Assembly (NCBI RefSeq): GCF_002159085.1 | Contig: NZ_LZRU01000025.1 | Location: forward strand, 1-63,037 | From: Thermobacillus sp. ZCTH02-B1 | GTDB taxonomy: Bacteria; Bacillota; Bacilli; Paenibacillales; Paenibacillaceae | Direction of reading: 5' to 3' | Length of the DNA: 63,037 nucleotides | Made by a program: the position numbers and the translations under genes | Notes under the pieces: model-generated | Database searches by the model: none | Told to the model about the DNA's origin: nothing | What the model saw: the letters and a program-made list of their open reading frames with translations, nothing else | Part shown: positions 26,415 to 35,038 of the stretch, piece after piece | How the letters are laid out: every line of letters begins with the position of its first letter | Numbering within the stretch: the first letter of the stretch is position 1

Positions 26415-27626
26415 TCAGCCCGCGTACCGTGCTCCGCCCCTGTCGAACAGTTCGCTGACCCTGTCGATCCAGGCGTCGACATAGTCCGGATGCGTCGCCC
26501 ACTCGGCCATCACGACCGTCTCGCCGGATTTGAGCTCCAGCTCCAGCATTTCCCGGTCCAGCTTGCCGCCGCGCATGCTGTAGACGACGATGTTCCGGTC
26601 CGTCAGGATCGCCGCCATGTTGCGGATCGGCGACGTCACGGCGTCGACGGCTGCGGGCTGCGCGTCCCGGATGTCATTCCAGTTCAGCGCCAGCTCGTTG
26701 TGGGCGACGAGCGAATCGTCGAACGGAAAGCCGGTCTGCCTCCGGATCGCATGGGCCGAAGCGCCGCCGGCGTCGGGTTCCCGAATGTACGCCATCCAAT
26801 AGCCCGCCCTGCGCGCAAACGTCCATTCGCCGACGCCCGAAGTTCCCGTCCCGCCGGCCTCCGCGACGCCGACCCTGCCGTCCTTGACCGCCAGCGGCAC
26901 CGACGGCTCGACGTCCTCCAGAATCGCGACGAGATTCCGGTGATCGGCGAGGACGGCGATGTCCATCATGTAATGCTTCCATTCGCCGTCCAGCCGCCGG
27001 TCGATCGCGATGTAGCGGTTGCCCGCGAACAGGACGCGCTCGGCAACGGCGGGCATGCTTCCGCCGTCCGGAATCGGCGAAGGCGGCAGCACGCTGCCGC
27101 CGCGCGACGCGTTCCAGGCGCCGGCCAGCCGGACTCCGACAGGTTCGTATTCCCGCACATCCAATCCCCAGAAGTCGGTACCGTGCGGCATGATGATGCC
27201 CCCGCCCTCCGCGGCCAGCCAGTCGGACGGCTTCGGGCCGCCGGCCAGGAGCAGCGTCCGGTAGGAGCTCTCCCCGCCGTCCGCCGCATCCTGCCGGAGA
27301 CCGAGCAGCAGCACCGCGCGGCGCGACTTCTCTTCCGGTTCTCCGGGGGCACCCGTATCGGCCGACATCTGCCCGACGATCGCGTCGGCGGCCGGCCGCG
27401 CCTCCTCCGTCTGCATCGGATGGAGCCGGACCAGCAGCACGGCCGCGGCGATCATGGCGCACAGCGCCAGCCCTCCGCCGGCCAGCCGGCGCAACCGGAA
27501 GGGACGGGGGGACGGGACCTCGTCCAGACGTTCTTCGATCCGCCGGCGCAGCCGTTCGTCGAAGCCGTGCTTCCTGAGCGGTCCCCGGGACAGTTCGCGC
27601 TTCAGTTCGTCATCCGTCGGTCTCAC
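26415..27626 (-). CDS. Membrane-anchored partner (putative anti-sigma factor) of the adjacent ECF sigma factor
   Basis: A 403-residue protein with a charged cytoplasmic N-terminus (MRPTDDELKREL, residues 1-45), one transmembrane segment near 48-65, and a large extracytoplasmic domain. This plan, and the 17 bp overlap with the sigma gene upstream, is typical of anti-sigma factors, but no zinc-binding (ZAS) motif is seen. GTG 27626 is chosen because GGAGG precedes it. The outer domain has no motif I recognise; sensing is inferred only from the layout. Confidence 0.6.
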   Translation of the reverse strand: MRPTDDELKRELSRGPLRKHGFDERLRRRIEERLDEVPSPRPFRLRRLAGGGLALCAMIAAAVLLVRLHPMQTEEARPAADAIVGQMSADTGAPGEPEEKSRRAVLLLGLRQDAADGGESSYRTLLLAGGPKPSDWLAAEGGGIIMPHGTDFWGLDVREYEPVGVRLAGAWNASRGGSVLPPSPIPDGGSMPAVAERVLFAGNRYIAIDRRLDGEWKHYMMDIAVLADHRNLVAILEDVEPSVPLAVKDGRVGVAEAGGTGTSGVGEWTFARRAGYWMAYIREPDAGGASAHAIRRQTGFPFDDSLVAHNELALNWNDIRDAQPAAVDAVTSPIRNMAAILTDRNIVVYSMRGGKLDREMLELELKSGETVVMAEWATHPDYVDAWIDRVSELFDRGGARYAG

Positions 27627-28170
27627 CGCCGCCGCCTCCTTTCGCCGCCAACTTCCTCCTGGCGTGGAACAGCCTCGACTTGACCGTCCCTTCGCTGACG
27701 CCGAGCACCTCCGCAATTTCTTTCATTGACAGTTGATAATGCGCATAGAGAATAATGACTTCGCGATACTTGTATGGAAGTTCGAGCACCTTCTTCCACA
27801 TCTCGTTGACCGCCAGCGCCTCGATCACTTCCCGCTCGGCGGATGAAGCCGTGCCGTTGTCACGGAACGCGTCCACCAGCACGACGCGGCGGAAGAAAGC
27901 CTGCTTCCGGTAATCGAGCACCATGTTCCGGGTGATTGCGAGCAACCAGGTCTTCACGGACGATTGGCTACGGAACGTGTGCAGATTCCGGTAAGCCTTC
28001 AGGAACACTTCCTGCGCGATGTCGTCCGCCTGGTCCCACTTCTTCGTCATGCTGAAGGCGAAGTTCCAGACGTCCTTGCCGTATGCGTTCATCAGTTCGG
28101 TGAGCAGCGCCTTGCGGTCGGCCTGCTCGCCGATGTATCGCAAATATTCGAAACCCGAATCGAATCGCAC
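27610..28170 (-). CDS. ECF-type RNA polymerase sigma factor
   Basis: A 186-residue sigma-70 family protein. Region 2 spans about residues 20-90 (DVWNFAFSMTKKWDQADDI, AQEVFLKAYRNL, SSVKTWLLAITRN) and region 4 about 125-175 (LPYKYREVIILYAHYQLS, KEIAEVLGVSEGTVKSRL with its helix-turn-helix). The GTG at 28170 is chosen because AGAGGTGG precedes it; the frame stays open 62 codons further but that stretch is unlike sigma factors. It overlaps the putative anti-sigma gene. Confidence 0.85.
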   Translation of the reverse strand: MRFDSGFEYLRYIGEQADRKALLTELMNAYGKDVWNFAFSMTKKWDQADDIAQEVFLKAYRNLHTFRSQSSVKTWLLAITRNMVLDYRKQAFFRRVVLVDAFRDNGTASSAEREVIEALAVNEMWKKVLELPYKYREVIILYAHYQLSMKEIAEVLGVSEGTVKSRLFHARRKLAAKGGGGGETDG

Positions 28171-28486
28171 TTCGCCACCTCTGGTACCGATGCAATCGGC
28201 GCCCGGCACCGCGGCAGCTTCTCGCGGGACCGCGGCGGCTCCCGGAACACCCGCTTCAATTATCCGGGAATTGGTGCCCGATTGCCAGAGGGTTGCCAAA
28301 AAAATCGGTCCGCTCATGTTCTCCCACGCTCCAGTCCGGACACGGTCACAAGTCACGTCCCCGCGCCGGCCATCCTTCGGTGACCGGCAACGCTTCGACC
28401 GTTCCGGAATGCCGGGCCGCGCGGGTCCGCCCCGCAGGCCCGCTTTCCGCTCCGGTCATCTCGTGTGCGTTCCCCGTTTCAATTTA

Positions 28487-28514
28487 TAGACGACCCGAAC
28501 CGGCCGCGGGTTCA
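28487..28514 (-). promoter_or_regulatory. Candidate ECF-type promoter (autoregulation)
   Basis: Minus strand TGAACC (28514-28509), 16 bp spacer, CGTCTA (28492-28487), close to SigX/SigW-type promoters (GAAC then CGT[C/A]). It would give a leader of about 310 nt to the sigma gene. The 28171-28486 stretch holds no gene I can support. Confidence 0.4.
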
Positions 28515-28645
28515 CGGACGCGAACCCTTCGCGATTCCCGCGGCGCGCTTTACCGAATTTTGATTAAAGCCTGTTACGGAGATGACATCCCTCGGATATC
28601 ATGCGTCCGGGATGAAATCAGGCATGTCAGGGGAGGAATCGGAAG

Positions 28646-28775
28646 ATGAAGCTGCTGGGACGGATCGGATGCCTGCTGCTGGCGGTCCTGCTCCTCAACC
28701 TGCCGGTCCAGGCCCTGCCAGCTGTTCGTCTGGAACGGTGACCTGTGGGCGCCGATGGTTTTGCTCAAAAAATAG
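28646..28775 (+). pseudogene. Broken gene for a small secreted protein
   Basis: An ideal start (GGGGAGGAA then ATG at 28646) opens a clean signal peptide (MKLLGRIGC, a Leu-rich core, PVQA), but the frame stops after 31 codons at 28741. In a different frame, QLFVWNGDLWAPMVLLKK runs on to a stop at 28773, which reads like continuing protein sequence. This suggests a frameshift near 28715 and loss of the rest of the gene, whose place is now taken by the AraC fragment. The family is not recognisable. Confidence 0.45.
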
Positions 28776-28799
28776 GAGTTGCGTTTTCATGCAACTCCT
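28767..28799 (-). terminator. Terminator of the AraC-type gene
   Basis: Minus strand nine-pair stem AGGAGTTGC / GCAACTCCT with an eight-base loop followed by ATTTTTT, three bases after the AraC-type stop codon. Confidence 0.85.
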
Positions 28800-28801
28800 T
28801 C

Positions 28802-29377
28802 TCACTTGTAGAATTCCGACGGGCTTTTGCCGGTGATGGACTTGAACACCTGGCTGAAATAAGTCGGATTTTGATAGCCGACCATCTCGCTGATCTCACT
28901 GATCAGATAATGATTTTCACGCATCTTTTCCTTTGCTTTCTCTATGCGAAATTTGTTCAAATAGGTGGCAAACGACTCCCCGGTCACCCGTTTGAACAAC
29001 TGGGACAGATAATTTCGGTTCACGTAAAGCTTCTCGGCGATTTCCATCAGGGAGATATCCTCATGATAATGCTGCTTCACATATTCCTTGACTTCCTCAA
29101 CAAGCCGATTGCTTTTCTTGCCCGATTGTTCTTCAATCTGTTGCACCCAATCCACAAGCCATTGCTTCATCCAGCCGCACAATTCCTGGGATGAAGTTTG
29201 GGCATAAATATCTTTCATCCTTTCGGACAGTTTCTGCATATGCGTCTGCATATTCTGGTTGTCGTCGTACAACGTCATCAAGATACCGATCAGGCTGAGG
29301 CAGATGTTCTGCATGATATAGAACGGCAGATGGCTGTTCGGCAATACTTCTCGTTCAAACCTTTCCCAGAAAGCCAT
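28802..29377 (-). CDS. Truncated AraC-family (YesN-like) regulator
   Basis: A 191-residue protein whose last ~100 residues are a complete AraC DNA-binding domain: VKEYVKQHYHEDISLMEIAE with NRNYLSQLFKRVTGESF, then KAKEKMRENHYLISEISEMVG and NPTYFSQVFKSITGKSP. The N-terminal half is only the end of the region that in YesN-type response regulators joins receiver to DNA-binding domain; the receiver (about 300 residues) is missing. The ATG lies inside a 15 bp inverted repeat and has no ribosome binding site, so the start is an artefact of rearrangement. Base composition is lower in GC than its neighbours. Confidence 0.6.
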   Translation of the reverse strand: MAFWERFEREVLPNSHLPFYIMQNICLSLIGILMTLYDDNQNMQTHMQKLSERMKDIYAQTSSQELCGWMKQWLVDWVQQIEEQSGKKSNRLVEEVKEYVKQHYHEDISLMEIAEKLYVNRNYLSQLFKRVTGESFATYLNKFRIEKAKEKMRENHYLISEISEMVGYQNPTYFSQVFKSITGKSPSEFYK

Positions 29378-29439
29378 CGTGTGGATTCTGCTATAGAGAC
29401 GCCAATCACCACAGCAGGAGGTCTCACACGATGGCTTTC
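29369..29439. repeat. 15 bp perfect inverted repeat at the broken end of the AraC-type gene
   Basis: GAAAGCCATCGTGTG at 29369-29383 is repeated inverted as CACACGATGGCTTTC at 29425-29439, 41 bp apart. The left arm is the first codons of the AraC fragment; the right arm holds an ATG preceded by AGGAGG. It looks like a fold-back junction made when the gene was truncated. Confidence 0.7.
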
Positions 29440-29721
29440 ATTTTGTCAAGTGTTCCCCATCGTTTTTAAAAGGGACTATAACTTTTCTGTTACGCCGCAA
29501 ATAAAAAATGCCGCCCGACAAGCCTTGTTCTGCACTCTGACCGGCAAATCGACCCGACCGGCAGGTTGATCCCGCGGTCTTCCCGGGTAAATCTCGGTTT
29601 GCGGTCTGGCAAGACAAAGCTGATCGGCCAGCTCTTGATTGACGTATCCGCGTATCATTTTTGTTTTTGTCGCAAATAAGGTCCCTGCGTTCCGTTAAGC
29701 CGGCGATGCTGAAAAACAGGC

Positions 29722-29814
29722 TTAACCTTGCTTCACCCGCAGTTCGCCTTCCGCTTCCTCGAGTTCGATGAAAATCGCACGCTCGTACGGCGTTTTGTTC
29801 GGCGTGTGAATCCG
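29722..29814 (-). pseudogene. Possible C-terminal gene remnant next to murI
   Basis: The minus strand reads PNKTPYERAIFIELEEAEGE then LRVKQG and a stop at 29722. It has coding-like composition but no start, and runs into the end of murI. The 29440-29721 stretch has no supportable gene. The family is not recognised. Confidence 0.25.
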
Positions 29815-29829
29815 CCGAGCCCGATCGGC

Positions 29830-30600
29830 TCACAGCGTCACGGCCCGGTCGAGCGCGATCCGCATTTTCCGGATATACGCCGGATCGCCTCCGGTGCACA
29901 TGAACCGCACGTCGCCGCTGCCGTCTTGCTCCGGGATGCCGTAGTAGGTCAGCAGCGCCGCGAGGCGCCGCACCGTGCCGGCGTTGCCGTCGACGATCCG
30001 GATCGACTCCGGCAGCAGGCGCCGAAGCACGTCCCGGTAATAGATGAAATGCGTGCATCCGAGCACGATGATGCCGTAACGGTCCAAATCGAACGGCTCC
30101 AGCTTCCGCCGGAAATAGTCCTCGATTCTCTCCCCGTCGAACTCGAGCCGCTCGCAGAATTCCACCAGCTCGGGCATCGGCAGCGAATCGACGATGCCGT
30201 CCCCGTCAACGCGGGAGACCAGCGCGTAATATTTCGGCATGGAAAGCGTAAGCGGCGTCGCGCACACGAGCACGCGCTTGCCCGTCGCCCGGTTCATCTC
30301 CACGGCCGGCTTGACGGCCGGCTCCATGCCGACGATCGGCATGCTGTAAATCTCGCGCAACTCGTTGATCGCGATGCTCGTGGCCGTGTTGCAGGCGACG
30401 ACCAGCGCGTCGATGCCCTGGCCGACCATCGTCTCCACGGCTTCCAGCACGAATTGCCTGACTTCATCCTTCGTCCTCGTGCCGTACGACACATGCAGCG
30501 TATCCGCCATGTACAGATAGTCCTTGGCCGGAAGCCGGCGCAGTGCTTCGGCGAGCACGGTCAGTCCGCCCAGCCCCGAGTCGAAGAATCCGATCCTCAT
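29830..30600 (-). CDS. murI: Glutamate racemase
   Basis: A 256-residue enzyme making D-glutamate for peptidoglycan. It has FFDSGLGGLTV at the start (first catalytic acid region), ACNTATS with the first catalytic Cys near residue 75, and LGCTHFIYY with the second Cys near 187. ATG 30600 (MRIGFFDSG) fits the family start; an ATG 21 codons upstream at 30663 is possible but its ribosome binding site is too close. It is transcribed away from the SMP-30 family gene. Confidence 0.85.
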   Translation of the reverse strand: MRIGFFDSGLGGLTVLAEALRRLPAKDYLYMADTLHVSYGTRTKDEVRQFVLEAVETMVGQGIDALVVACNTATSIAINELREIYSMPIVGMEPAVKPAVEMNRATGKRVLVCATPLTLSMPKYYALVSRVDGDGIVDSLPMPELVEFCERLEFDGERIEDYFRRKLEPFDLDRYGIIVLGCTHFIYYRDVLRRLLPESIRIVDGNAGTVRRLAALLTYYGIPEQDGSGDVRFMCTGGDPAYIRKMRIALDRAVTL

Positions 30601-30805
30601 CTGCACCCGATTCCCGTCTGTCGTGTTGATGACCGCAATTTGCCCATCCGTCGACCCTTTCATTTTACCCCATCCGGCCGCGGTTTGGATACCGTCAAAT
30701 GTCCCGACCGCTTCTTGGCAAAGGATGATGGCGCTTTCCGTCCCGTTCTGCTATTGTGATGTGTGGAACGGAAGGCATTTTGCGGGAAACGGGGTTGATT
30801 CCAAC

Positions 30806-31684
30806 ATGCGGACGTATCAGGCGGAATGCGTCGTCCGGGCCGGAAACCGGCTCGGCGAAGGCCCGGTGTGGGACGAGCGGCTCGGCGAGCTCTTCTGGGT
30901 CGACATCGAGGAGCGCAGGCTGCTGCGCTACCGGCCGCGGGACGGGCGCGTCGCGGACCATGGCTTCGAACGGAAAATCGGCTGTGCGGTTCCCGCGGAG
31001 GACGGAACGTGGATACTGGGTCTCGCCGACGGCTTCTACCGGTTCGACCCGGAGACGGAAGAGACGCGGCTCATCGCGCGCACGGACGAGCCGGATCCCC
31101 TGAACCGCGTGAACGACGGCAAATGCGATCCGGCCGGCCGGTTCTGGGCCGGCACGATGAGCGCTTCATGGACGCGGAACGCCTCGCTCTATGTGCTGGA
31201 ATCGGGCGGCCGACTGATGCGGAAGCTGTCGGAGGTCGTCTGCTCGAACGGTCTGGCCTGGACGGCGGACGGCAGGACGATGTACTACATCGATTCGGGC
31301 GAGCGGGTCGTCTGGGCATTCGACTTCGATCCGGAGACCGGCACGATCGCGAACCGGCGGGCGGCCATCGCATTTCCGGCCGACGAGCCGGGCGGCCCGG
31401 ACGGCATGTGCATCGACGCGGAAGGTAAGCTGTGGATCGGCCATTGGGGCGGCTGGCAGGCCGGAAGGTGGGATCCCGTGACGGGCCGGAAGCTGGCATC
31501 GGTGCCGATCCCGGTCGAAAACGTGACGTCGTGCGCGTTCGGCGGGGAGCATTTCGACGAGCTGTACATCACGACGGCGGGGGGCGGCAGCGAAGCGAAC
31601 GCGGAGCGGCAGCCGCTGGCGGGCGGCCTGTTCCGCGTGAAGGTGGACGTGCCCGGGCTGCCGGCGCACCGCGCGAGGGTGTAG
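30806..31684 (+). CDS. SMP-30/gluconolactonase/LRE family protein
   Basis: A 292-residue six-bladed beta-propeller. Typical blocks are LGEGPVWD at the start (metal ligand Glu), RVNDGKCDPAGRFWAGTMS near residue 100 (Asn and Asp ligands), SNGLAW near 149, and GGPDGMCIDAEGKLW near 200. Family members hydrolyse sugar lactones or related esters. The ATG follows GGGG at about eleven bases. Its stop is three bases from the next gene, so the pair is likely co-transcribed. Confidence 0.82.
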   Translation: MRTYQAECVVRAGNRLGEGPVWDERLGELFWVDIEERRLLRYRPRDGRVADHGFERKIGCAVPAEDGTWILGLADGFYRFDPETEETRLIARTDEPDPLNRVNDGKCDPAGRFWAGTMSASWTRNASLYVLESGGRLMRKLSEVVCSNGLAWTADGRTMYYIDSGERVVWAFDFDPETGTIANRRAAIAFPADEPGGPDGMCIDAEGKLWIGHWGGWQAGRWDPVTGRKLASVPIPVENVTSCAFGGEHFDELYITTAGGGSEANAERQPLAGGLFRVKVDVPGLPAHRARV

Positions 31685-31687
31685 CGC

Positions 31688-32463
31688 ATGAAACTCATAT
31701 CCTGGAACGTCAACGGCCTGCGCTCCTGCGTGGCCAAGGGCTTTCTCGACTATTTCCGGAGCGCCGGCGCCGACGCCTTCTGCGTGCAGGAGACGAAGCT
31801 GCAGGAAGGCCAGCTGGAATTGGACCTGCCGGCGGGCTACCGGGCGTACTGGAACTGCGCGGAGCGGAAGGGCTACTCCGGCACCGCCGTGTTCACGCGG
31901 CTCGAGCCGCTCGCGGTGCGGAAGGGGCTGTCCGACGGGAACGATCCGGAAGGGCGCGTGCAGACGCTCGAGTTCCCCTCGTTCTACCTCGTCAACGTCT
32001 ATACGCCGAACGCGCGGCGCGACCTGTCCCGGCTCGATTACCGGATCGCGTGGGAAGCGGAATTCCGCGCGTACCTGAAGGAGCTGGACGCGCGCAAGCC
32101 GGTCGTCGTCTGCGGCGACCTGAACGTCGCCCACCGGGAAATCGATCTCAAGAACGCCAAATCCAACCGCGGAAACGCCGGCTTCACCGACGAAGAGCGC
32201 GAGGCGATGACCCGGCTGCTCGCGGCGGGGTTCATCGATACGTTTCGCCACTTCTATCCGGACCGGACGGACGCGTACACCTGGTGGTCGTTCATGCCGA
32301 GGGTGCGCGAGCGGAACATCGGCTGGCGGATCGACTATTTCCTCGTCTCGCGCAGACTCGCGCCGTATCTGGAGGATGCGCAATCGAGAGCCATGTCATG
32401 GGCAGCCACCATTGCCCGGTCGTCCTTCTGATGCGCGATCCCGGCGAGCAGCCGGAAAGCTAG
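31688..32463 (+). pseudogene. exoA: Exodeoxyribonuclease III (exoA/xth) with a C-terminal frameshift
   Basis: The first 231 codons are a normal ExoIII-family AP endonuclease: KLISWNVNGLR, QETKLQEGQ, GYSGTAVFTR, CGDLNVAHREIDLKN, and GWRIDYFLVS. After EDAQ (near 32383) the original frame ends in AMSWAATIARSSF. Another frame reads ESHVMGSHHCPVVLLM, which is the family's conserved ending. One base is missing, and the usual GSDHCPV is GSHHCPV, so the catalytic Asp before the His is also changed. The gene is probably inactive, unless one or both differences are sequencing errors. The intact frame would stop at 32463; the actual frame stops at 32431. Confidence 0.8.
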
Positions 32464-32595
32464 CCGCATGCGACGCCGTTGACATCCGGCGCCGGCCGGT
32501 ACGGACGCATCCCGGCGATCCGCCATCCGGCTCCGACGAAGAAAGCCGCATGTCCGCGCCTCCGAACGGCGACCGGGCATGCGGCCGCGCTTTGT

Positions 32596-33513
32596 TTACC
32601 GGCCGAGCACCGACGCCGCGAGCCGCGCGCCGGCCCGCAGCCTGGACTCGCGGCCGTGCCGGCGGATGAACCGGTAATCGACCAGCGTGACGCCCGCGTC
32701 GCGCAGCGCGTACCGGAAATCTTCGTCCATCATCAGCTTGAACTCCCACACCCTTTTCTCCCAGTGGGGAATGCGCTCCCGCATCCACGGATCGTCGATG
32801 CCGGGATGGATGTACGTCTCGCAGATGCCGTCGGGCAGACGGTAAAGTTTGCCGATCAGCATCCGCTTGAACGAATCGTACGTCTCGCCTTCCAGCACCT
32901 CGAACGGGTGCGAGAGCAGGTAATCGGGCAGCGCAACGCCGAGCACGCCCGCCAGCGCCGACGCCCGCGCGGCCGCGCGCTCCACGCCCGGCATCGGACC
33001 GAGCAGCGGATCGGACGGATCCACCTTGCGGAACAGGCGGAACGGCAGGCCGCGCTTCGCGCACCAGCGGAGCACGTGCGGGATGTGGCTGCGCCCGGTC
33101 GCCATTCCGTACAGGCTGCCCATGTGGTTGTCGGCATGGGTGATCGCAATGCCGCTCTCCCGGACCAATTCGTACTGCGCGGTCAGCTCGCGCATCACGT
33201 CCCGGGTGTCCGCGCCCCGCTCGAATTCCTCCACCGTCCGGTACAGGTTGCCGCTTTCGTCATGCAGCGACGGGCTGCCCGTCAGACTCGGAAAACGGAG
33301 CGCCTCGAACTCGCTGGTGAGCGTCAGATGCAGTCCGATGTTCGGCTGCTCCCGCTTCCGGCACCATTCGGCCGCTTCGCGGAAAGCCGGCGCCGGCGCC
33401 ATGATCGTCGCCGACGAGACAAGCCCCTCTTCGAGCAGATGCATGATGGCCGCGTTCATGGCCGGACTCTGGCCGAAATCGTCGCAATTGATCACCAGCC
33501 GTTTACCCTTCAT
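32596..33513 (-). CDS. ChbG/HpnK (YdjC) family carbohydrate deacetylase
   Basis: A 305-residue metal-dependent deacetylase. LVINCDDFGQSPAMNAA at the start carries the Asp ligand, NIGLHLTLTSE near residue 58 and ITHADNHMGSLYG near 123 carry His ligands. Family members remove acetyl groups from oligosaccharides such as diacetylchitobiose. The start overlaps the end of the GPH transporter gene by 11 bp, so the two are one operon under a cre-like site: uptake then deacetylation of a sugar is a fair inference. Confidence 0.85.
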   Translation of the reverse strand: MKGKRLVINCDDFGQSPAMNAAIMHLLEEGLVSSATIMAPAPAFREAAEWCRKREQPNIGLHLTLTSEFEALRFPSLTGSPSLHDESGNLYRTVEEFERGADTRDVMRELTAQYELVRESGIAITHADNHMGSLYGMATGRSHIPHVLRWCAKRGLPFRLFRKVDPSDPLLGPMPGVERAAARASALAGVLGVALPDYLLSHPFEVLEGETYDSFKRMLIGKLYRLPDGICETYIHPGIDDPWMRERIPHWEKRVWEFKLMMDEDFRYALRDAGVTLVDYRFIRRHGRESRLRAGARLAASVLGR

Positions 33514-34795
33514 GCTGCTCCTCCCTTCCCCCGCCCAGCCGCACGAACAGCGAAATCGCGAAGGCGATGGCGAGCAGGCCGAACGGCACGTAACTGCTCA
33601 GCCATACGAACGCCGCTTCCGGATTCGGTCCCGGATTGTCCCCGCTCTCATAGTCGAAAATGAGCCCCACGATCCAGAACGCCACCGCGGAAATGAGGCC
33701 GCTCGCCCGCGTGATGAATCCCGAGACCGCCGTGTAGACGCCCTCGCGCCGCTGCCCGGTCACCGCGAAGTCGAGGTCGATGATCCGGCTGCCGACGATC
33801 GGCGGCGTGACGAGGAATCCGGACAGCCCGAAGCCGACGAGCACGCCGGCCGCGATGCCGGACGCGAGACCATCGGCGAGGCCGAGCGGCAGCACGCTCG
33901 CCGCGTAGGCGGCGAGCGCCAGCCGCCAGCTCCGGACCGGATCCATGTTTCGGGCAATCCGGTACCATACGAAGACGAGCGGAATGACCGAGACGAAGAT
34001 CGAGGCGAGCAGGAGCGAGACCTGCGCATCCGGGATGCGCAGCACGTATTTGGCGTAGAACGGAATGATCGAACCGATCAGGCCGTTCACGGTCTGGGCG
34101 AATGAATTCGCGATATTGTGAAGCCAAAACGGAACGTTGCGCAGCGTTGTGCGGAACGATTCCCTGAGGCTCAGCTTCGGGGCCAGCCGGGCTTCTTCAC
34201 GTTCGCGGATGCTGAAGATGCACGTCAGCATCAGGATGCCGAATAGCACGGCATAGATCACCGACATCCAGCCGTAACCGAGGGACGTGTAGAGCAGCGG
34301 CGATCCGGCCGTGGCGATCAGGAGGGCGGCGATCTGGAAGCCCTGCTGCACGGCCGACGCCCGGGCGCGGAGCCGGACGCCCCGGAACAGTTCCGGGAAG
34401 AGCGCCCCGTAGTTCACCCAGATGATCGTCGCGACCGCTTCGATCAGGATGAGCGCGGCGAGGAACCAGACGAACAGCCCGGTTTTGCCGAGCCCCTGCG
34501 GTACAGCGAACACCATCACGAACGTCAGCATGTACGCGGGAACGGCGCCGAGCAGCCAGGGCCGCCGCCTGCCCAGCCGCGTGTTCGTCCGGTCGGACAA
34601 CCAGCCGGCCATCGGCTGGTTGACCGCGTCCCAAATCAGGTATATCGTGCGCGCGATCGTGGCCAGGCCGAGGGCGAGCCCCAGTTGGTCCACATAGTAA
34701 TAAAAATAAAACGAGCTGAACGCCTGCGTCGGCACCATCATCGCGAACATCCCGAGCGCGTACGCGGCGGGCGAGTTGATCCAACGGCTCTTCAC
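33503..34795 (-). CDS. MFS transporter, glycoside-pentoside-hexuronide (GPH) type
   Basis: A 430-residue protein with about twelve hydrophobic segments. The DAVNQPMAGWLSDRTNTRLGRRRPW loop after the second segment, shown here as separate parts (DAVNQPMAGWLSD, RTNTRLGRRRPW), is the GPH signature. The start is a GTG with GGGAGGGG upstream. It is the first gene of the operon with the ChbG-type deacetylase. The sugar is unknown. Confidence 0.82.
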   Translation of the reverse strand: MKSRWINSPAAYALGMFAMMVPTQAFSSFYFYYYVDQLGLALGLATIARTIYLIWDAVNQPMAGWLSDRTNTRLGRRRPWLLGAVPAYMLTFVMVFAVPQGLGKTGLFVWFLAALILIEAVATIIWVNYGALFPELFRGVRLRARASAVQQGFQIAALLIATAGSPLLYTSLGYGWMSVIYAVLFGILMLTCIFSIREREEARLAPKLSLRESFRTTLRNVPFWLHNIANSFAQTVNGLIGSIIPFYAKYVLRIPDAQVSLLLASIFVSVIPLVFVWYRIARNMDPVRSWRLALAAYAASVLPLGLADGLASGIAAGVLVGFGLSGFLVTPPIVGSRIIDLDFAVTGQRREGVYTAVSGFITRASGLISAVAFWIVGLIFDYESGDNPGPNPEAAFVWLSSYVPFGLLAIAFAISLFVRLGGGREEQHEG

Positions 34796-34835
34796 GCTGT
34801 CCCCTCCCGGAAGAAAATGTTTTCCAACAGCCGGA

Positions 34836-34877
34836 TGTTACCGCTTTCATCATAACACGCCGGCCCCTTCCCGTCAG
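34836..34877 (-). promoter_or_regulatory. Promoter with overlapping cre-like operator for the GPH transporter/ChbG operon
   Basis: Minus strand -35 CTGACG (34877-34872), 17 bp spacer, -10 TATGAT (34854-34849), directly followed by TGAAAGCGGTAACA (34849-34836). The latter matches the CcpA operator consensus at all but one defined position. Placement just after the -10 would give carbon catabolite repression. Confidence 0.65.
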
Positions 34878-34943
34878 TTGTTTTCCGCCCTCCGAAGACC
34901 GTCCGGAAGCTTGATTTTTACATATCCCCACTCGACGAAATCC

Positions 34944-34958
34944 ATGTTAATATAACAT
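34944..34958. promoter_or_regulatory. 15 bp perfect dyad upstream of potA
   Basis: ATGTTA-ATA-TAACAT lies 81 bp before the potA start in an AT-rich stretch, the likely promoter region. It may be an operator of the pot operon; no convincing promoter pair was found. Confidence 0.45.
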
Positions 34959-35038
34959 CGTAATTCACCTGTCGGCAGCGTCGGACAGACGGAACACGGC
35001 CGGAAATCGGCAGGACGAAAGGGAGGGCATCGATCAAG

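Noticed and set aside
21268..26502. 1744-codon open frame antisense to the Lhr gene
   Set aside because: Shadow of a high-GC gene: the plus-strand frame has all helicase motifs, while the antisense product is Arg/Ala/Gly-rich with no domain.
28170..28356. N-terminal extension of the sigma factor (62 codons)
   Set aside because: It is unlike sigma factors, and the GTG at 28170 has a well-placed AGAGGTGG.
29440..29660. 60-residue minus-strand frame (MIRGYVNQELADQLC...)
   Set aside because: No ribosome binding site or recognisable family, in a decayed stretch; could not be supported.
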